Source: Hydractinia symbiolongicarpus
Taxonomy: Eukaryota > Cnidaria > Hydrozoa > Anthoathecata > Hydractiniidae
Length of the DNA: 64,000 nucleotides
Assembly: GCF_029227915.1 (NCBI RefSeq)
Contig: NC_079876.1
Span: 9,364,001 to 9,428,000, forward strand
Reading direction: 5' to 3'
Positions 37,716-43,506 of the stretch are shown here, in pieces. The position numbers were made by a program, and so were the translations under genes. Each line of letters begins with the position of its first letter. Position 1 is the stretch's first letter. The notes beneath the pieces were generated by a model that saw only the letters and a program-made list of their open reading frames with translations, searched no databases and was not told the origin of the DNA.

Positions 37716-37733
37716 ATAATATCGCGATATTAT
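37716..37733. terminator. 18-bp palindrome after the 128-aa gene
   Basis: ATAATATCG followed by its reverse complement, four bases after the TAA. The sequence differs from the GTTAC-type hairpins but the placement is the same, so it may mark a transcript end or the border to the next promoter (37744). Confidence 0.4.
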
Positions 37734-37743
37734 AATCTCAAAG

Positions 37744-37756
37744 TATATAAAACATG
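37744..37756 (+). promoter_or_regulatory. TATATAAAAC-ATG start element
   Basis: TATATAAAAC directly abuts the ATG at 37754. The identical 13-mer including ATG is at 38128-38140. The shorter ATAAAACATG also precedes the starts at 39873 and 41697. It may be a promoter element or a short-leader start context used by one gene class. Confidence 0.6.
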
Positions 37757-37981
37757 GATAAGAAAAGTATAGTCAACGATATTTATAAAGCATCAGTCGT
37801 ATGCGTTTTCGCTGTAGGCTATTCAATGCTCGGGAAAAAGGTATTAAAAATGACACCACCATCAATTCAGAAGTTTGACCTGGAAGATACCGGAAAGCTT
37901 GTAGCCATAGTCGCCGCAAGTGAAATGTCAAGAGAATATCTGGTTAAGCAAAAAATTATACCTGAAACTATAAATATATAA
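37754..37981 (+). CDS. Small conserved protein, 75 aa, one membrane segment
   Basis: Unknown function. Residues about 10-30 (YKASVVCVFAVGYSMLGKKV) form a moderately hydrophobic helix. The rest includes MTPPSIQKFDLEDTGKL and a C-terminal EYLVKQKIIP. I recall this pattern in short proteins that recur next to the ATPase in Polintons. The start is set by the TATATAAAAC motif abutting ATG. The stop TAA shares its last base with the ATG of the next small gene, a translational-coupling style overlap. Confidence 0.75.
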   Translation: MDKKSIVNDIYKASVVCVFAVGYSMLGKKVLKMTPPSIQKFDLEDTGKLVAIVAASEMSREYLVKQKIIPETINI

Positions 37982-38106
37982 TGTTGCGAATACTGGAATG
38001 GTTGGTCTGGGTTTTATGTCAACGTAAGAAAGTTGAGAGGATTTTACCAAAGGTGGAATACAAAGATACCGATGTCATAGACTCCGAAGCTATCGTATTA
38101 AAATAA
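37981..38106 (+). CDS. Very small protein, 41 aa
   Basis: Starts MLRILEWLVWVLCQRKKVER. The ATG uses the last A of the preceding TAA, a one-base overlap. The first 13 residues are hydrophobic and amphipathic, followed by a basic patch and an acidic tail (DTDVIDSEAIVLK). The position between two conserved small genes, the tight overlap and the full use of the space before the next promoter element (38128) support a real gene, but at 41 codons chance cannot be excluded. No family recognised. Confidence 0.5.
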   Translation: MLRILEWLVWVLCQRKKVERILPKVEYKDTDVIDSEAIVLK

Positions 38107-38127
38107 CGCCACTAAATTATACAGGAT

Positions 38128-38140
38128 TATATAAAACATG
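38128..38140 (+). promoter_or_regulatory. TATATAAAAC-ATG start element
   Basis: The same 13-mer as at 37744-37756, abutting the ATG of the 141-aa gene. Two identical copies 384 bp apart ahead of different genes argue for a functional site. Confidence 0.6.
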
Positions 38141-38563
38141 GCTTCAATTGCAATGATGTTGAGAGGTGCCTTCGCGAACGCTTTGGCTTTCACCGGATCA
38201 AGCTACCTCTTTTCAAGTTTATCAAAGGATAGGATAGATAAGGAACGGAAGCGACATGATCTTGCCATAAAACAGCTACAAAAGGCTCAGGTTATATGGC
38301 AACGTAAAAGACAAGAGAGGGTGGACTTTATCAATAAGCAGCTCAGACTTGAGAAGAAGGCCGAAGGGAAATTCACAGAGCTGGATGATGCGATGCGTGA
38401 ATATAAAAAAGTGTTTGGAGGATCAACTCTCACGGATATTCCGCGCGAACCCGTATTGAGCGACCTTTATACACCCGGCAATGGCCAGCATGAACGGGAA
38501 TTGGCATTTATCGCGCTAAGCATGATCGGTGTCGGGGGTGCCGTGTGGTATTTCGAAAAATAG
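38138..38563 (+). CDS. Coiled-coil protein with terminal hydrophobic segments, 141 aa
   Basis: An N-terminal hydrophobic stretch (about residues 8-27, MLRGAFANALAFTGSSYLFS) is followed by a long, highly charged helix (about 30-95, many K/R/E/Q with regular hydrophobics, coiled-coil-like) and a C-terminal membrane segment (about 121-138, LAFIALSMIGVGGAVWYF). I recall this arrangement in a conserved Polinton small protein, but no function is known to me. Membrane scaffolding in virion assembly is speculation. It is the last rightward gene of this cluster, facing the 417-aa gene with a shared hairpin between them. Confidence 0.78.
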   Translation: MASIAMMLRGAFANALAFTGSSYLFSSLSKDRIDKERKRHDLAIKQLQKAQVIWQRKRQERVDFINKQLRLEKKAEGKFTELDDAMREYKKVFGGSTLTDIPREPVLSDLYTPGNGQHERELAFIALSMIGVGGAVWYFEK

Positions 38564-38580
38564 TACGATACCGTAGGTAT

Positions 38581-38605
38581 TATGTTACATGTGTCATGTA
38601 ACATA
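38581..38605. terminator. Bidirectional hairpin between convergent genes
   Basis: TATGTTACATG, loop TGT, CATGTAACATA: a perfect 11-bp stem in the 56-bp gap between convergent stops (38563 and 38620). It has the GTTAC/GTAAC core of the other hairpins. Being symmetrical it could end transcripts from both sides. Confidence 0.65.
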
Positions 38606-38619
38606 TATTCCAGATTCCA

Positions 38620-39873
38620 CTAACGTTTTGTAACCATGTAGGTGTATATCAGACCTCCGATTCCAACTATCAAAGCCCACAGGTTTTGACTCAACCAACC
38701 GACGGCTTCCTTTGCTCTATTGAGGATCCATGATACGATGGATCCAATTATACCCGGTAGGGACGCGGCTGCGGCACCGGCTAATCTACCCAGGAGAGAT
38801 TCCAGCGCGCTCAGCTTGTTCTTTATCCATTCCCTCGCACCGCCCTCGGTTTTTTCATGATTTTTTGTATTACCGGTGGATGACCCCCCACCTCCGGGCG
38901 TCAAAGTTTCAACCAAAAGTCCGATAACCATCCCGAATGCCGTTAGTACACTGACAACGGTGATACCCTGCTCACGGAATAGCGTTCGTATCTTTTCACC
39001 AAATGTAGGTTCTTTGCTAAGTACCTTGGCGATTGTCTCCTTTATGCTTTTTATCTGGGTGTTAAGTTCACCCTTGAGGATATTGATGGCATCCTGGTTG
39101 GCTTCCAACTCATCGTTTAGCTTTTCCAACCTCTCGGCCACCTGCTCCCTCTGTTCATCCGTGTATGAGGGATCTTCCAACTCCTTCAACTTCATTTGTT
39201 CCTTATGGATGTTGTTCTCGATATCTACCTTTTTGGCGGTCGAGAGTTGGAGACTCCCCCGAATTTTTTGTACGGAATTATCCAATCCGCGAATATCCCG
39301 CGGGTGATATTCAGCTCTAAGTGCACCATCATCGACCAGCGATACCAGGTCCTCCGCACTGTTTACCACATCTCCAGACATAGTTTCTAATTCTATATCA
39401 GCCGCATTTTCTATTTTATCCGGTGACGGTAGTCTCTCTTCTATTTTGTTTAGCCTAGCGGCCTGTCGGGGGGTTATACTACCTTTCGGTATATCGAACC
39501 CCAAACTGCGCAGCCTTTTCTTGCCCAGTAGATCTGCAATGGTACCGTTAGACCTTAGAGATCCACCATGTGTCAGCGGTCTGTCATCACCCTTGTAGTA
39601 TAATTCACCGCCACGAATCTCAAACAGATCGGTATGTATCACGCTCGGGTTCTCGTTTGGATATTTAGTTAATAGCACCTCATAGAGTGATTTAACCCGC
39701 TCACTAGTAACTCTAGCGCGTTGAGAGGAGCCTCCACCGAATGATGTCTCCTTTTCATCAGGTGTGTGTATCTGTACCCGTGTGCGTTCCTTCGGTACCA
39801 GAGGTGTGGTTTCATCGGGACCCTCATCGGTTTGACCATGGTCACCAAACGGATCAATATCAATGTCTGTCAT
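38620..39873 (-). CDS. Polinton 417-aa protein: coiled coil plus membrane segments
   Basis: Residues 1 to about 60 are acidic and disordered-looking (D/E/T/P-rich). A long charged helix at about 200-285 is a strong coiled-coil candidate. Membrane segment 1 is at about 304-325 (ITVVSVLTAFGMVIGLLVET), followed by a G/S/T linker. An A/G/L-rich segment at about 359-385 may be amphipathic or membrane-inserted. Segment 3 is at about 396-413 (QNLWALIVGIGGLIYTYMV), with a basic tail TKR. The motif EKIRTLFREQGIT before segment 1 is one I recall from Polinton proteins of several invertebrates, but no function is known to me. The start is supported by ATAAAACATG. It is divergent from the 199-aa gene with a 44-bp gap. 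It could be a virion membrane or vertex protein, by analogy only. Confidence 0.8.
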   Translation of the reverse strand: MTDIDIDPFGDHGQTDEGPDETTPLVPKERTRVQIHTPDEKETSFGGGSSQRARVTSERVKSLYEVLLTKYPNENPSVIHTDLFEIRGGELYYKGDDRPLTHGGSLRSNGTIADLLGKKRLRSLGFDIPKGSITPRQAARLNKIEERLPSPDKIENAADIELETMSGDVVNSAEDLVSLVDDGALRAEYHPRDIRGLDNSVQKIRGSLQLSTAKKVDIENNIHKEQMKLKELEDPSYTDEQREQVAERLEKLNDELEANQDAINILKGELNTQIKSIKETIAKVLSKEPTFGEKIRTLFREQGITVVSVLTAFGMVIGLLVETLTPGGGGSSTGNTKNHEKTEGGAREWIKNKLSALESLLGRLAGAAAASLPGIIGSIVSWILNRAKEAVGWLSQNLWALIVGIGGLIYTYMVTKR

Positions 39874-39917
39874 GTTTTATTTTATTTAGAGGATAGTTTT
39901 TTCTTAAGATAATAGAA
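39871..39917. promoter_or_regulatory. Divergent promoter region, 417-aa / 199-aa genes
   Basis: An AT-rich gap between divergent starts. Read leftward it gives AAATAAAATAAAACATG, matching the ATAAAACATG context of three other genes. Read rightward it gives TTCTTAAGATAATAGAAATG. The asymmetry suggests the two genes may be switched on separately. Confidence 0.45.
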
Positions 39918-40517
39918 ATGGCCGATCTTAAGACTTATCCAAAGTTACCTACTGCTCCCGAGTATTCGAGCGAGCAAGACAAGTTTAACACAAATATAGT
40001 GAATTCTCAACTTGACGAGTTGATAAAATTAAAAGGGATATTCCAGGACAAGGAGTATAAATATGTCAAAGCACTAGAAAAATTAACGATTTCACTCTTC
40101 ATCTCAGAAACCTTAGCCATTTCCACCCGTATTGGTACGATAGCAACCAGCGCTACCCTTGTTGGAATTCCCATTTCTATAGGACTTTCCAGTGTATCCA
40201 TAGGTGGAGCTATATCCTGTACCATTATCTCGGCATCGATTAAGAGATATCAAAAGAAACTAAACAAAGTCATGAAATTATGTGATGTTGTAACATCTGC
40301 GCTTTCTGTGTTTGAAAACTCTTTCTCACGAGCATTGGATAATGATGACATTAGTCACATTGAATTTCAAACCCTGTGCGGTATATACTACGAAGCTCTG
40401 GACAAAATTACGAAAACCGACAGAAAGATGGAGAGCGAAACGCGCAACCAGTTTGAAAAAAGTCTAATGGCCGAGGTCCAAAGCCTCAGAAAGACGGTAA
40501 ATCAGGAACAAGGTTAG
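39918..40517 (+). CDS. Hydrophobic-core protein, 199 aa, unknown function
   Basis: The N terminus is P/Y-rich (KTYPKLPTAPEYSSEQDKF). A long hydrophobic, G/S/A/I-rich region at about 55-108 (ETLAISTRIGTIATSATLVG and onward) could be one or two membrane hairpins. After it comes a basic helix (KRYQKKLNKVMKLCDVVTSA), then a charged helical C terminus ending near MESETRNQFEKSLMAEVQSL. I recall this pattern (YQKKL.KV.KL.D.VTSAL..FE, then DRKMEAETRNQ) as a recurrent family in cnidarian genomes next to Polintons. The membrane-hairpin plus helix arrangement resembles membrane-remodelling proteins, but that is speculation. The gene is convergent with the integrase. Confidence 0.78.
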   Translation: MADLKTYPKLPTAPEYSSEQDKFNTNIVNSQLDELIKLKGIFQDKEYKYVKALEKLTISLFISETLAISTRIGTIATSATLVGIPISIGLSSVSIGGAISCTIISASIKRYQKKLNKVMKLCDVVTSALSVFENSFSRALDNDDISHIEFQTLCGIYYEALDKITKTDRKMESETRNQFEKSLMAEVQSLRKTVNQEQG

Positions 40518-40713
40518 TGATATGCGCATGTACACCACTCGCATATTTCGTGTGCTATTTGAAAAATTAATATTTGAAAGTAAGGCGGTTTGTGACATTA
40601 TGTGGCGCGATCGTCCCCCAAGACTGAGCCATAGCGGCCCTATCTGCCGACCGCCCCGCGCGTCATCTTTACCAGAAACAGGTAAAGATACTTTTTATGT
40701 ATCGCCCCCTTTT
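40518..40713. other. Convergent intergenic region before integrase
   Basis: 196 bp between the 199-aa gene stop and the integrase stop. It contains TGACATTATGTGGCGC (near 40592), also present at the end of the 116-aa gene at the left end, a locally GC-rich stretch (about 40605-40662), and the hairpin at 40665-40689. A 73-codon open frame here (40522-40743) overlaps the integrase and has no protein-like character. The shared 16-mer plus hairpin suggest that this 3' segment and the left inner TIR edge are related by duplication. Confidence 0.55.
40665..40689 (-). terminator. Hairpin after integrase
   Basis: ATCTTTACC, 7-base loop AGAAACA, GGTAAAGAT: a perfect 9-bp stem, 24 bp beyond the integrase stop. 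A near-copy with the same loop bases is at 32498-32522 after the 116-aa gene. Likely 3'-end signal. Confidence 0.65.
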
Positions 40714-41697
40714 TCACCAACCTTGCACATAATCAGGAGGTAATTCTGTATCTTCAGGTATTAACATCAATTCCTCTTTTACAAAAGCCCGTCTGGGTCC
40801 GTCTTGAACATAGTACATTACACGGTTACCAGGTTGCGCTATTACCTCACGCAATCTATATGTGTTTTTCGACCATATTCTATCGGTTGCCCGTCTCCGC
40901 CCATCATCATGCTCTTCACCAGGTTGTAGTAGATATCTATACAGGCCATCTTTAGGTAATTCTACTTCAGGTGGATAATTCTCTCGTTTAGCAAGAGGCA
41001 CCTCGTTCATTATAATAGCATCTTTTGGTTTCATACCAATCATCTGCGTCTTTGTATCGTTTAGCCTATCAATCAGTTTATACAGATGCTTAACCCATGT
41101 AGATGATACCTTTTCAGAATCATTCAGTTCTTGAGGATCTTGTATTTTGAATAAATTTTCCGCAAGTATCTTGTTCAACGCCTCAACAAAAGCTGTGTGC
41201 GTATGCTTATATTTTGTAGTCGCCCTTTTAATTTCAACCTTATGCTTCTCCAACAGCTTTGTCACATCTGCTTTGAATTCTGAACCGTTATCACATTGGA
41301 AAGTTTTCGGATAAGTTAATGGTCCTGCCTTGTAGATGTCCTCAATCATAGCGGCAACCTCTTTGGCTTTCTTACTCCTCAAAGGTCGGGCTACTTTGTA
41401 TCTGGAAGCAGCATCGATTCCCGACAAAATGTACTTATATTTATTACCATACAGTATGTCACCGGGCATGTACAATAAATCGAATTGATGTAAATCATTA
41501 GGGGTGGTAACTTCATAATGTGGTCTTTCAACATGTTTTGGAGCGGGTAAATGTACTTGCCAAAATGCTTGTTTTGATAGCCACTTCTTAATCTCCTTTG
41601 GATTGAAACCGAATCCTCTTAAATTCTGAACAGCCTTTTGTCCTTTCCATAAATTTTGAGGTTGATAGTAAGTCTCTTGAAGTTTAGAGTTTGACAT
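40714..41697 (-). CDS. Retroviral-type integrase (rve), Polinton
   Basis: 327 aa; cuts and joins element ends to target DNA. Catalytic triad: D73 (QFDLLYMPGD), D136 (QCDNGSEF) and E172 (FVEALNK), with exactly 35 residues between the last two, the D,D(35)E pattern of retroviral and Polinton integrases. An N-terminal helical part (about 18-60) carries WLSKQAFWQVHLPAPKHVER, the substrate-facing linker typical of the Polinton group. The C-terminal part (about 270-327, with YRLREVIAQPGNRVMYYV) looks like a small beta-barrel DNA-binding domain. The frame is unbroken and all catalytic residues are kept, in contrast to the polymerase and capsid genes. The start is supported by ATAAAACATG. It is divergent from the first SAP-like gene. 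Confidence 0.95.
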   Translation of the reverse strand: MSNSKLQETYYQPQNLWKGQKAVQNLRGFGFNPKEIKKWLSKQAFWQVHLPAPKHVERPHYEVTTPNDLHQFDLLYMPGDILYGNKYKYILSGIDAASRYKVARPLRSKKAKEVAAMIEDIYKAGPLTYPKTFQCDNGSEFKADVTKLLEKHKVEIKRATTKYKHTHTAFVEALNKILAENLFKIQDPQELNDSEKVSSTWVKHLYKLIDRLNDTKTQMIGMKPKDAIIMNEVPLAKRENYPPEVELPKDGLYRYLLQPGEEHDDGRRRATDRIWSKNTYRLREVIAQPGNRVMYYVQDGPRRAFVKEELMLIPEDTELPPDYVQGW

Positions 41698-41796
41698 GTT
41701 TTATTTATGCACAACTTTATTTATCTCTTTTTGTTATGATGTGGTACGATAAAAGTGCTTAAAGTTTTTTATATTTATATTTATATTAATATTAAT
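41698..41796. promoter_or_regulatory. AT-rich divergent promoter, integrase / SAP-like gene
   Basis: 99 bp, very AT-rich, with ATATTTATATTTATATTAAT just before the rightward ATG (41797). Leftward, CATAAATAAAAC abuts the integrase ATG. TATA-like stretches face both ways. Confidence 0.45.
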
Positions 41797-42065
41797 ATGT
41801 CAGACATGAATACCACACCAGATTACAAATTGATGAACTGAGAGAGTTGCGAGAGGTTGCTAAATCCCGTGGGGTGAAGTATATTGCTGGAATGAAAAAA
41901 GCTAAATTGATTGAGGTGATTGAGAAGAATGATCTCGACCCATCCTACACCATCGATCTGGATACTAAGAAGGAATGGTACGGATACTGTTCAAGCTGGA
42001 GGTCGGAAAACAGGGAGGCATATCTAAAATCTCAAAAACGTTATAACGACAAGAGATCCAAGTGA
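41797..42065 (+). CDS. SAP-like small DNA-binding protein (probable 5' frameshift)
   Basis: The clear protein reads LRELREVAKSRGVKYIAGMK and continues KAKLIEVIEKNDL, the helix-turn-helix pattern of SAP/Rho-N-like DNA-binding domains, followed by a tyrosine/tryptophan and charge-rich tail (KKEWYGYCSSWRSENREAY...). The only nearby upstream ATG (41797, MSDMNTTPDY...) is in a different frame and hits TGA at 41839-41841. The SAP frame is open back to 41796 without its own ATG, although the residues just before (QIDELREL) fit the domain. So a small indel near 41820-41835 has probably broken the start. The next in-frame ATG (41891) would remove most of the domain. A hairpin follows 12 bases after the stop. 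Confidence 0.6.
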
Positions 42066-42077
42066 TTGGAGATTTTT

Positions 42078-42101
42078 TTTGTTACTCAGGCGGGTAACAA
42101 A
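42078..42101 (+). terminator. Hairpin after SAP-like gene
   Basis: TTTGTTAC, 8-base loop, GTAACAAA, extendable by two more weak pairs; 12 bases after the stop and directly after a T-run. Same core and spacing as the hairpin after the ATPase. Confidence 0.7.
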
Positions 42102-42104
42102 TGT

Positions 42105-42203
42105 TGGTGGGTGGGTACCCATGGTGTACAGGTCACGAACCTCCAACACGATTTATAAAAATTAGGTTAAAGATTACAAAATCGTATATCATAGCCAAGC
42201 ATG
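42105..42203 (+). promoter_or_regulatory. Leader cassette, copy 1
   Basis: Starts with a 24-bp block containing TGGGTACCCA that recurs at 42645-42668, then CCAACACGATTTATAAAAA, TTAAAGATTACAAAATCGTA, TATCATA and CAAGCATGACATCG. The second half recurs ahead of the frames at 42786 and 43200, so the three small genes carry a common upstream region, probably a shared promoter/leader. Confidence 0.6.
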
Positions 42204-42591
42204 ACATCGACAGTTGATAACAAAATGCACCCGATCTTATTCCGAAACATTGATGTGGATGGAGAGACATCACCGAGATTAACCCTACGTTACTACGATG
42301 ATGAATGTCGGAGTAGTAGTTCTGTTATCATAGAGCTGTCGAGTTACGAAAATTTTACCGTGTGGGATATACCCGAAGAGTACAGGGTGAATCCCATCGT
42401 TGACAGGAAGCTTGTCTTGAAGATTCGTAGTTGTATTCGTTGTTGTAGAAATTATTATGATGAATATCATTATGATAAATATTTCCGATTCTATCCACCT
42501 CGGGTATCGGTGTCTTCAAGGAGATATCTGACAAATCGGGTTACCGATTCCATGGCCGCCGGTATTACTTTGTGTTGAAGGATTATGATTG
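42201..42591 (+). CDS. Uncharacterised 125-130-aa protein (possible C-terminal frameshift)
   Basis: From ATG 42201 the frame starts MTSTVDNKMHPILFRNIDVD and runs 125 codons to 42578. No family recognised; it has beta-prone, acidic and tyrosine-rich stretches and a CC pair. After about residue 100 the frame becomes S/R-rich and less protein-like, while a neighbouring frame open to TGA at 42589-42591 ends in SGYRFHGRRYYFVLKDYD, which looks like genuine protein. That stop is 11 bases before the next hairpin, the spacing seen for other genes of the element. A frameshift near 42490 is therefore plausible. It shares its leader and first residues (MTS) with the two following genes. Confidence 0.55.
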
Positions 42592-42602
42592 AACAACCCG
42601 GA

Positions 42603-42626
42603 TTTGTTACTCGATCGAGTAACAAA
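42603..42626 (+). terminator. 24-bp perfect palindrome, 3'-end signal
   Basis: TTTGTTACTCGA followed by its exact reverse complement. The identical 24-mer is at 43105-43128. It lies 11 bases after the alternative stop of the upstream gene. Confidence 0.75.
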
Positions 42627-42644
42627 AATGGACCCTCGAGGTGC

Positions 42645-42788
42645 TGGTGGGTGGGTACCCATGGTGTATCGATGCATGTGTGTTTTCGCGTGATGGTTGC
42701 ATTACAAACAATGACACTCACGGCCCTCCGACACGATTTAAAAAAAATGGATTAAAGATTACAAAATCGTATATCATACACAAGCAGG
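42645..42788 (+). promoter_or_regulatory. Leader cassette, copy 2
   Basis: Begins with the 24-bp TGGGTACCCA-containing block identical to 42105-42128 and ends with ACACGATTTAAAA, ATTAAAGATTACAAAATCGT, ATATCATA and CACAAGC. About 45 extra bases lie in the middle compared with copy 1. Instead of ATG the cassette is followed by AGG (42786-42788). Confidence 0.6.
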
Positions 42789-43088
42789 ACATCGACATTT
42801 ATTACTTCGATTTGTAACTTCCACCGAGACACATGTGTCTTAGTAGAAAATCGGGACTTAATATGGCACATTAGCAATGAACTAACGGTTCTCGAACTGA
42901 TAGCTATCGCTATGTATCTCGGAATACTTGACGAACAGGATCTCGATCGAGATCTCGGGCGTAATGAGCTTTTCAAATTGTTGACCGATAGTATTATGTT
43001 ACTAGCATGCACACCACCATCCGAATCGAAAACTGTAGAACAACTAAAGAAACTCGTCAGGGAGCATTATCAGTACGGTTACCCATAA
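42786..43088 (+). pseudogene. 100-codon open frame with ATG changed to AGG
   Basis: By alignment with the leaders of the genes at 42201 and 43200 (CAAGC-ATG-AC), the start codon here is AGG. The frame then stays open for 100 codons to TAA 43086-43088, starting TSTFITSICNFHRD and including a leucine-rich helical stretch LTVLELIAIAMYLGILDEQ and LKKLVREHYQYGYP at the end. The palindrome 43105-43128 follows 16 bases after the stop. So this is either a gene that lost its start recently, a base-calling error, or a shorter protein from the in-frame ATG at 42912 (58 aa). No family recognised. Confidence 0.6.
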
Positions 43089-43104
43089 TGTGATCACATG
43101 GATC

Positions 43105-43128
43105 TTTGTTACTCGATCGAGTAACAAA
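43105..43128 (+). terminator. 24-bp perfect palindrome, second copy
   Basis: Identical to 42603-42626; 16 bases after the stop of the 100-codon frame and 72 bases before the SAP gene start. Confidence 0.75.
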
Positions 43129-43164
43129 TTAATCTTTTTATAGTTTCATGATTATATAAAACCA

Positions 43165-43202
43165 TCTTAAAGGTTTAAAATCGTATATCATACACAAGCA
43201 TG
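43165..43202 (+). promoter_or_regulatory. Leader cassette, copy 3 (short)
   Basis: CTTAAAGGTTTAAAATCGTA, TATCATACACAAGC and ATG: the inner half of the cassette also seen at 42105 and 42645, ahead of the SAP gene. ATTATATAAAACC just upstream (about 43150-43162) is TATA-like. Confidence 0.55.
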
Positions 43203-43490
43203 ACTTCGAGAAATACGGTTGCTGAATTAAGAAAACTCGCTAAGGAACGCGGCCTACATGGATACTCAAGGCTCAGAAAGGCCGATCTGATCGAATTATT
43301 GACACCCACTACCGTGTCAGCACCGGTTAGACCCGTACCAGACCCGGGATACAAATCTCTGGAGGCGTTTCTAGGACCCGGTGGATCTATACCCGTACCA
43401 GCACCGAGACCGGCACCGAGACCCTTGAGATCCGGTACGGACATGGATATGTTCGAGCAGGAAGAAATGGCTAAAACTAGACTCAGGTGA
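43200..43490 (+). CDS. SAP-domain protein, probably the broken N-terminus of the polymerase gene
   Basis: 96 aa. Residues about 6-31 (TVAELRKLAKERGLHGYSRL then RKADLIELL) are a good SAP motif, a DNA-binding helix-extension-helix. A proline/arginine-rich linker (PVPAPRPAPRPLR) and DMDMFEQEEMAKTR follow. The frame stops at TGA 43488-43490, but the next frame over continues with KSKLNEW and, after another shift, with the WLINHVSKAIKDK start of the polymerase frame. I recall this order (SAP, MDxFEQxEM, KSKLNEWYDWL-like, then polymerase) within single proteins of other Polintons. One gene with two small indels at about 43487-43520 is therefore a good explanation; two separate genes remain possible. 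Confidence 0.65.
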   Translation: MTSRNTVAELRKLAKERGLHGYSRLRKADLIELLTPTTVSAPVRPVPDPGYKSLEAFLGPGGSIPVPAPRPAPRPLRSGTDMDMFEQEEMAKTRLR

Positions 43491-43506
43491 AAAGCAAGTT
43501 GAATGA

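Noticed and set aside
38876-39307. 143-codon + strand frame
   Set aside because: Antisense to the coiled-coil region of the 417-aa gene; no protein-like pattern.
40522-40743. 73-codon frame between the 199-aa gene and the integrase
   Set aside because: Overlaps the integrase 3' end and runs through the hairpin; R/P/S-rich without family resemblance.
43175-43444. 89-codon - strand frame
   Set aside because: Shadow of the SAP gene; glycine-rich because of the complementary proline codons.
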